In this document: in pieces, positions 60,594-64,000 of the stretch
How the letters are laid out: the number at the start of each line of letters is the position of its first letter
How positions within the stretch are numbered: position 1 is the stretch's first letter
Assembly (NCBI RefSeq): GCF_000019905.1
Contig: NC_010556.1
Span: 584,001 to 648,000, forward strand
Length of the DNA: 64,000 nucleotides
Direction: 5' to 3'
Source: Exiguobacterium artemiae 255-15
GTDB lineage: Bacteria > Bacillota > Bacilli > Exiguobacteriales > Exiguobacteriaceae
Translations under genes and position numbers: made by a program
The notes under the pieces: generated by a model
The model's input: the letters and a program-made list of their open reading frames with translations, nothing else
The model's database searches: none
Told to the model about the DNA's origin: nothing

Positions 60594-61769
60594 ATGGACT
60601 TTATGAAACCTTTTATTACAGAAGCATGGGAACGCGCCCGCTTCGAAAAAATGATGCCGGTTCAAGAACAGGCCATTCCATTATTACGCGAACGAAAAGA
60701 TGTGTTGGTCGAAGCACCGACCGGAACCGGGAAAACATTGGCTTATGTCATCCCGGCGCTGGAATTGATTGATGAAAATGAGCCGCACATCCAAGTCGTG
60801 ATTACCGCACCGACACGTGAACTGGTCATGCAGATTCATCAAGTCATTCAACTGTTTTCACAAGGAAGCGGTATTAAATCCGGAGCCTTCATCGGTGGTG
60901 TCGAACTCAAACGCCAGCACGAACGATTGAAGAAAAAACCGCAAATCATCGTCGGAACACCGGGCCGCCTCGTTGAACTGATTGATTCTAAAAAAATGAA
61001 GATGCATAAAGTGAAACTGATTGTTTTGGATGAAGCCGATCAAATCTATGAGAGCGGAATGAGCGCTTCGGCAACACGGATTGCCAATAGTGCATTACGT
61101 GATCGTCAGCTGGCGTTCATCTCGGCGACGTTGCCGGAACGAACAGCTGAATGGGGCAAAACGTTATTTGCGAACGAGCCGGAACGGATTAAAGTAGAGC
61201 GTGTCATGAGTACGCAAGTGAAGTTCGGTTATATCGAGATGTCACGCCGCCTCAAACCGGAATACTTGCGCCGCCTGGCCAACATGCAGGGAGCGAAAGT
61301 GTTGACGTTCATCAACAACCGTTCATTCCTCGGACCGTTAAACGGTGAACTGAGTAAATTTTCCTTAAAGTACCGCATTCTTGACGCCGAAAAAGGAAAA
61401 CGTGAACGGATGGAGACGCTTCGTTCGTACAAACGTGGAGAGTTCCCGTTACTTGTCACGACGGGGCTTGCAGCCCGTGGACTCGACATCGAAGCGGTCA
61501 CGCATGTCGTTCATTATGATTTACCCGAATCCTTCGATGATTTCGTTCACCGTTCAGGACGGACAGGACGCGGGAACGCATCCGGTATGGTCCTTGCTCT
61601 TGTGACGGATCACGATTTGAAACACCTGAAGACATTGACTAAACAAATGGGTGTGGAACTAGAAGAAATGGAGATTTACCGTGGGGAAGTGATTCCGAAA
61701 CGGGAAGAAACTGAACCAAAAACCATTAAACGCCCGGCGAACCCACACCGGAAAGGACCGACACGATGA
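60594..61769 (+). CDS. DEAD-box RNA helicase, YfmL-like
   Basis: 391 residues. Motifs in order: Q motif region FEKMMPVQEQAIPLL, I APTGTGKTLAYVIP, Ia PTRELVMQI, II DEADQIYE, III SATLP, V LAARGLDIEAVTH, VI HRSGRTGRG. The lack of an RNA-binding tail and the overall match to B. subtilis YfmL (376 residues) suggest the ribosome-assembly/cold-associated helicase type. ATG at 60594 follows AGGAG by 10 nt; the frame upstream to 60525 overlaps the previous gene. It overlaps the next gene by ATGA. Confidence 0.9.
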   Translation: MDFMKPFITEAWERARFEKMMPVQEQAIPLLRERKDVLVEAPTGTGKTLAYVIPALELIDENEPHIQVVITAPTRELVMQIHQVIQLFSQGSGIKSGAFIGGVELKRQHERLKKKPQIIVGTPGRLVELIDSKKMKMHKVKLIVLDEADQIYESGMSASATRIANSALRDRQLAFISATLPERTAEWGKTLFANEPERIKVERVMSTQVKFGYIEMSRRLKPEYLRRLANMQGAKVLTFINNRSFLGPLNGELSKFSLKYRILDAEKGKRERMETLRSYKRGEFPLLVTTGLAARGLDIEAVTHVVHYDLPESFDDFVHRSGRTGRGNASGMVLALVTDHDLKHLKTLTKQMGVELEEMEIYRGEVIPKREETEPKTIKRPANPHRKGPTR

Positions 61770-62407
61770 AAAGCGAGCGAAAGATCATTCCTTTTCCAAC
61801 GACCGTATCGGAAGCGGAGATGAATACGGCATTAAAAAAGATGTACCAGGAAGCCGCAACGGCCAGAAGTACGGATTGGGTCGCATTCATCGAAGAGATT
61901 GCAACGGAAGGACGATGGTATTTAAAGGACGCTGAACTATTCCGTGATCTATTCGTCGATTGGGCCATTTTCTATGAAACGGACGAACAAGGCAAAACAC
62001 CGCACGGCCGTTTTTTAGAACAGGTCAAGGAAGACATGTCACCGAGTTTATACCGTGCTTTAAGAGGGTTGGCGGATCCGGTGCCTTCTCTGTTTCTTGT
62101 TGAGGAAGACCGGGTCGTCGACATCATGTCAAAGCAGACCTATCAGACGGATTTAGGAGAAATTGAAGTCGAACCGGGGGATTTACTGGTCGGTAAACTT
62201 CTTTATATCTCGGGGAAATGGCGTTTTGCGATTGCTTACATGAAAGTCGCCAAAGCATTAGTGCCGGAAGTCCGGATTCTTTTGGCAGATTTCGTGGATG
62301 AGGTAGGAGAAGATGCCTTGTTACGCCAATATCCTGAATTCTGTGCCGAGTTAATTGATTTATTGCTCGATATTGAAGAAGGAAACATCGCCCCACGCCC
62401 GGAATAA
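61766..62407 (+). CDS. Hypothetical protein coupled to the helicase
   Basis: 213 residues, not recognised. Largely helical N-terminal half (SEAEMNTALKKMYQEAATARSTDWVAFIEE), then a beta-rich stretch (VVDIMSKQTYQTDLGEIEVEPGDLLVGKLLYISGKWRFAIAYMKV), ending with an acidic tail. Cytosolic by composition. Start overlaps the helicase stop by 4 nt, so the two are translationally coupled. A functional link to RNA helicase action is inferred from coupling only. Confidence 0.7.
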   Translation: MKSERKIIPFPTTVSEAEMNTALKKMYQEAATARSTDWVAFIEEIATEGRWYLKDAELFRDLFVDWAIFYETDEQGKTPHGRFLEQVKEDMSPSLYRALRGLADPVPSLFLVEEDRVVDIMSKQTYQTDLGEIEVEPGDLLVGKLLYISGKWRFAIAYMKVAKALVPEVRILLADFVDEVGEDALLRQYPEFCAELIDLLLDIEEGNIAPRPE

Positions 62408-62408
62408 C

Positions 62409-62454
62409 AAAAAAATCGGCTTTTCCGTACTCATTCGGAAGGGCCGGTTTTTTT
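62409..62454. terminator. Bidirectional terminator
   Basis: AAAAATCGGC-TTTTCCG pairs with CGGAA-GGGCCGGTTTTT; T-runs occur on both strands. It separates the convergent genes ending at 62407 and 62467. Confidence 0.8.
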
Positions 62455-62466
62455 GAGTGGAAATCA

Positions 62467-64000
62467 TTATTCCATTTCGGAACGATACACACCAATCCCG
62501 TTTTTGTCTTGATGCTTCACACGATACATGGCTAAATCCGCCTGTTTGAGCCATTGTTCTAAATCGGATTCCAAATCGTGGCGTGCGACACCGACACTGG
62601 CAGAAACACGTAACCGTTGTCCGTGATACTGGTACGGTTTCGACAACTGATTCAAGAAAATCTTACAGCGTCTTCTTAAGGAAACTTCATCTTTCGCCGA
62701 GGTCAGCAGAGCAAATTCGTCTCCACCGAGCCGGTAAACCGATTCGTCAGCGGATAATTCTCCGGCAAGACGTCGTGCGACTTCTATCAGAATAAAGTCC
62801 CCGGCTTCATGACCGTACGTGTCATTAATTTGTTTGAAGCCGTCTAGATCAATCAGGGCGAGATAATTCAAGGTAACTGTTTTTTCATGAAACGTTTTTT
62901 CCAACGATCGGCGATTGCCGATGTGGGTTAAACCGTCATGATAGGCATGGTATTCGATTTGCTGTTGACGTGCCATCCGCTCTGTTACGTCATGGAGGAT
63001 CAAGAAATGACCAAAGGCAGTATCGCCAATCTGAATCGGGATCGGAATTAATTCGAATTGTTGATTCGCTTCATTTTGATAATGATTCGTCCCTATCTTC
63101 AAGGCAGTTTGAACATGGTGCAGTTCGTCCGTCACATAATCAATCGTCATGTCTGAAAGGCCAAAAATCCGTTGAGCAGCCTGATTCGCATAAGTCGGTT
63201 CCTGATTCTGATTAAAGCGAACGATTGGATCAGGATGTCCCATGAACAGCGGAATGACTTGTTGTTCACTGGCTTTGATTTGTTCAGTTCGTCGATCCAC
63301 CCGTATCGCCAATTGTTCATTTCGGGTATCGAGTTGACGAACGATCGATGTATGTTGGCGCGTGATAAGAATCTGGCGAACAATCAATAAAAATAAGATG
63401 ATAAAGACATCCTGTTTTTGTCCGTCCTCATCCAGGAAATAGTGAAGGAATAATGGTAAAGATAACAGCGGGAGCCAAGCACGTTGGACGATCGGCGACT
63501 TATTAACCCCTTCAGCGATATGGTCAATATGCCAAAGGATCGCTGCGCTCTGAGCCAAACGGATAAGGATGGGCGAGAAAACCAGATACTGCATCGTAAA
63601 TGCCGGAAAATAAACGGACGATATTTCATACAGACCTCGAATGAAAATCGATAAGAACAGTAAAAATAGTGTCGTCCGGGATACCCAGTGGGTGTCCTGG
63701 ATAAAGAAAAAGTAAAAGAACACGAACAGACCGAGTGATGTATTGATGATGACGACAAGCGAATAAGGGAACGGATTGACAGCGGGATCGACCAGTTCAT
63801 TCAGAATATGAAACGCAACTAAAGCAAGAAAGATGACTAAAATAATGGCATCCATAAAAGCCAAAAAATGCTGACCGAAACTCTTTTTAGAAGCAATCCG
63901 GTAAAAAATAGCATACAAAAATAAATAATGAGACAAGGAAAATAAAGCGAGGCTGTAGAGTCCGGAAAAACTTTCGGGCGGACTGAACAAATGAATCGTT
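62467..64000 (-). CDS. Membrane GGDEF diguanylate cyclase with PAS-like domain (5' end beyond window)
   Basis: At least 507 residues; the frame is open to the edge, and the TTG at 63990 has no visible context, so the true start is probably outside. About seven membrane helices in the first 190 residues, a coiled coil, a PAS-like stretch (PIVRFNQNQEPTYANQAAQRIFGLSDM), and a C-terminal GGDEF domain with RLGGDEFALL as the active-site loop and DGLTHIGNRRSLEK at its start. Expected to make cyclic di-GMP. No EAL domain is present. It ends at the terminator shared with 61766-62407. Confidence 0.88.
   Translation of the reverse strand, partial: TIHLFSPPESFSGLYSLALFSLSHYLFLYAIFYRIASKKSFGQHFLAFMDAIILVIFLALVAFHILNELVDPAVNPFPYSLVVIINTSLGLFVFFYFFFIQDTHWVSRTTLFLLFLSIFIRGLYEISSVYFPAFTMQYLVFSPILIRLAQSAAILWHIDHIAEGVNKSPIVQRAWLPLLSLPLFLHYFLDEDGQKQDVFIILFLLIVRQILITRQHTSIVRQLDTRNEQLAIRVDRRTEQIKASEQQVIPLFMGHPDPIVRFNQNQEPTYANQAAQRIFGLSDMTIDYVTDELHHVQTALKIGTNHYQNEANQQFELIPIPIQIGDTAFGHFLILHDVTERMARQQQIEYHAYHDGLTHIGNRRSLEKTFHEKTVTLNYLALIDLDGFKQINDTYGHEAGDFILIEVARRLAGELSADESVYRLGGDEFALLTSAKDEVSLRRRCKIFLNQLSKPYQYHGQRLRVSASVGVARHDLESDLEQWLKQADLAMYRVKHQDKNGIGVYRSEME

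Noticed and set aside
1-64000. CRISPR array, prophage or rRNA operon
   Set aside because: No regularly spaced direct repeats, no phage structural genes and no rRNA-like sequence were seen.

Overview
The window looks like chromosomal DNA of a low-to-mid GC Bacillota of the order Bacillales. The gene set resembles Exiguobacterium, but that genus is an inference from gene content and order, not a database match. Supporting signs are strong AGGAGG-type ribosome sites, frequent GTG/TTG starts, many U-tailed hairpin terminators, a T-box leader, and Bacillus-type regulatory sites (ARG box, cre, PurBox, FNR box). Nothing suggests phage or plasmid DNA. The only mobile element is an IS3-family copy cut by the left edge.

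Layout. 1-1529: IS3-family element with a programmed -1 frameshift site. 1566-8262: housekeeping and small genes (DUF1232-type protein, M29 aminopeptidase, MurB, three GNATs, small membrane proteins). 8330-13671: an unknown protein, NfsA-like nitroreductase, LCP ligase, Rossmann protein, TlpA/ResA-like thioredoxin, zinc-ribbon protein, DUF3006 protein. 13929-15643: NhaC antiporter and a 31-residue membrane peptide. 15724-24952: the arginine operon argCJBD-carAB-argF behind ARG boxes, built from overlapping or nearly abutting genes; it takes N-acetylglutamyl phosphate and carbamoyl phosphate to citrulline. 25005-29900: MBL-fold hydrolase, tRNA-Gly(TCC), a possible Imm11-like/DcrB-like pair, a lysophospholipase-like hydrolase and Fhs.

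30068-41289 holds the parts of one sugar-uptake system scattered over 11 kb: two permeases (30068-31842), a solute-binding lipoprotein (35990-37276), and a YesM/YesN-like two-component system (38828-41289). They are interrupted by a T-box-controlled asnA, a DedA protein, a CPA1 antiporter and a PurR-type-controlled purine permease. The two transporter pieces share a 17-bp upstream motif and cre-like sites, so they are probably one regulon. 41315-46380: DeoD, an aldehyde dehydrogenase and a compact teichoic-acid-type cluster (TagF-like, TagD, TagB-like).

46543-60060 has a respiratory/fermentative theme: Fnr, a ba3-type oxidase (subunits IIa, II, I) with an FNR box at an activating distance from its -10, and pflBA with FNR-like boxes upstream. 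Between these lie a lia-type envelope-stress operon (liaI-H-F-S-R order), RsgA behind a possible leader peptide, and an ABC-F ribosome-protection gene. The ABC-F leader contains a chain of overlapping short ORFs that runs in frame into the gene across a terminator-like hairpin; this is the most interesting regulatory structure seen. 60134-64000: an acidic unknown protein, a YfmL-like DEAD-box helicase, another unknown protein, and a membrane GGDEF protein cut by the right edge.
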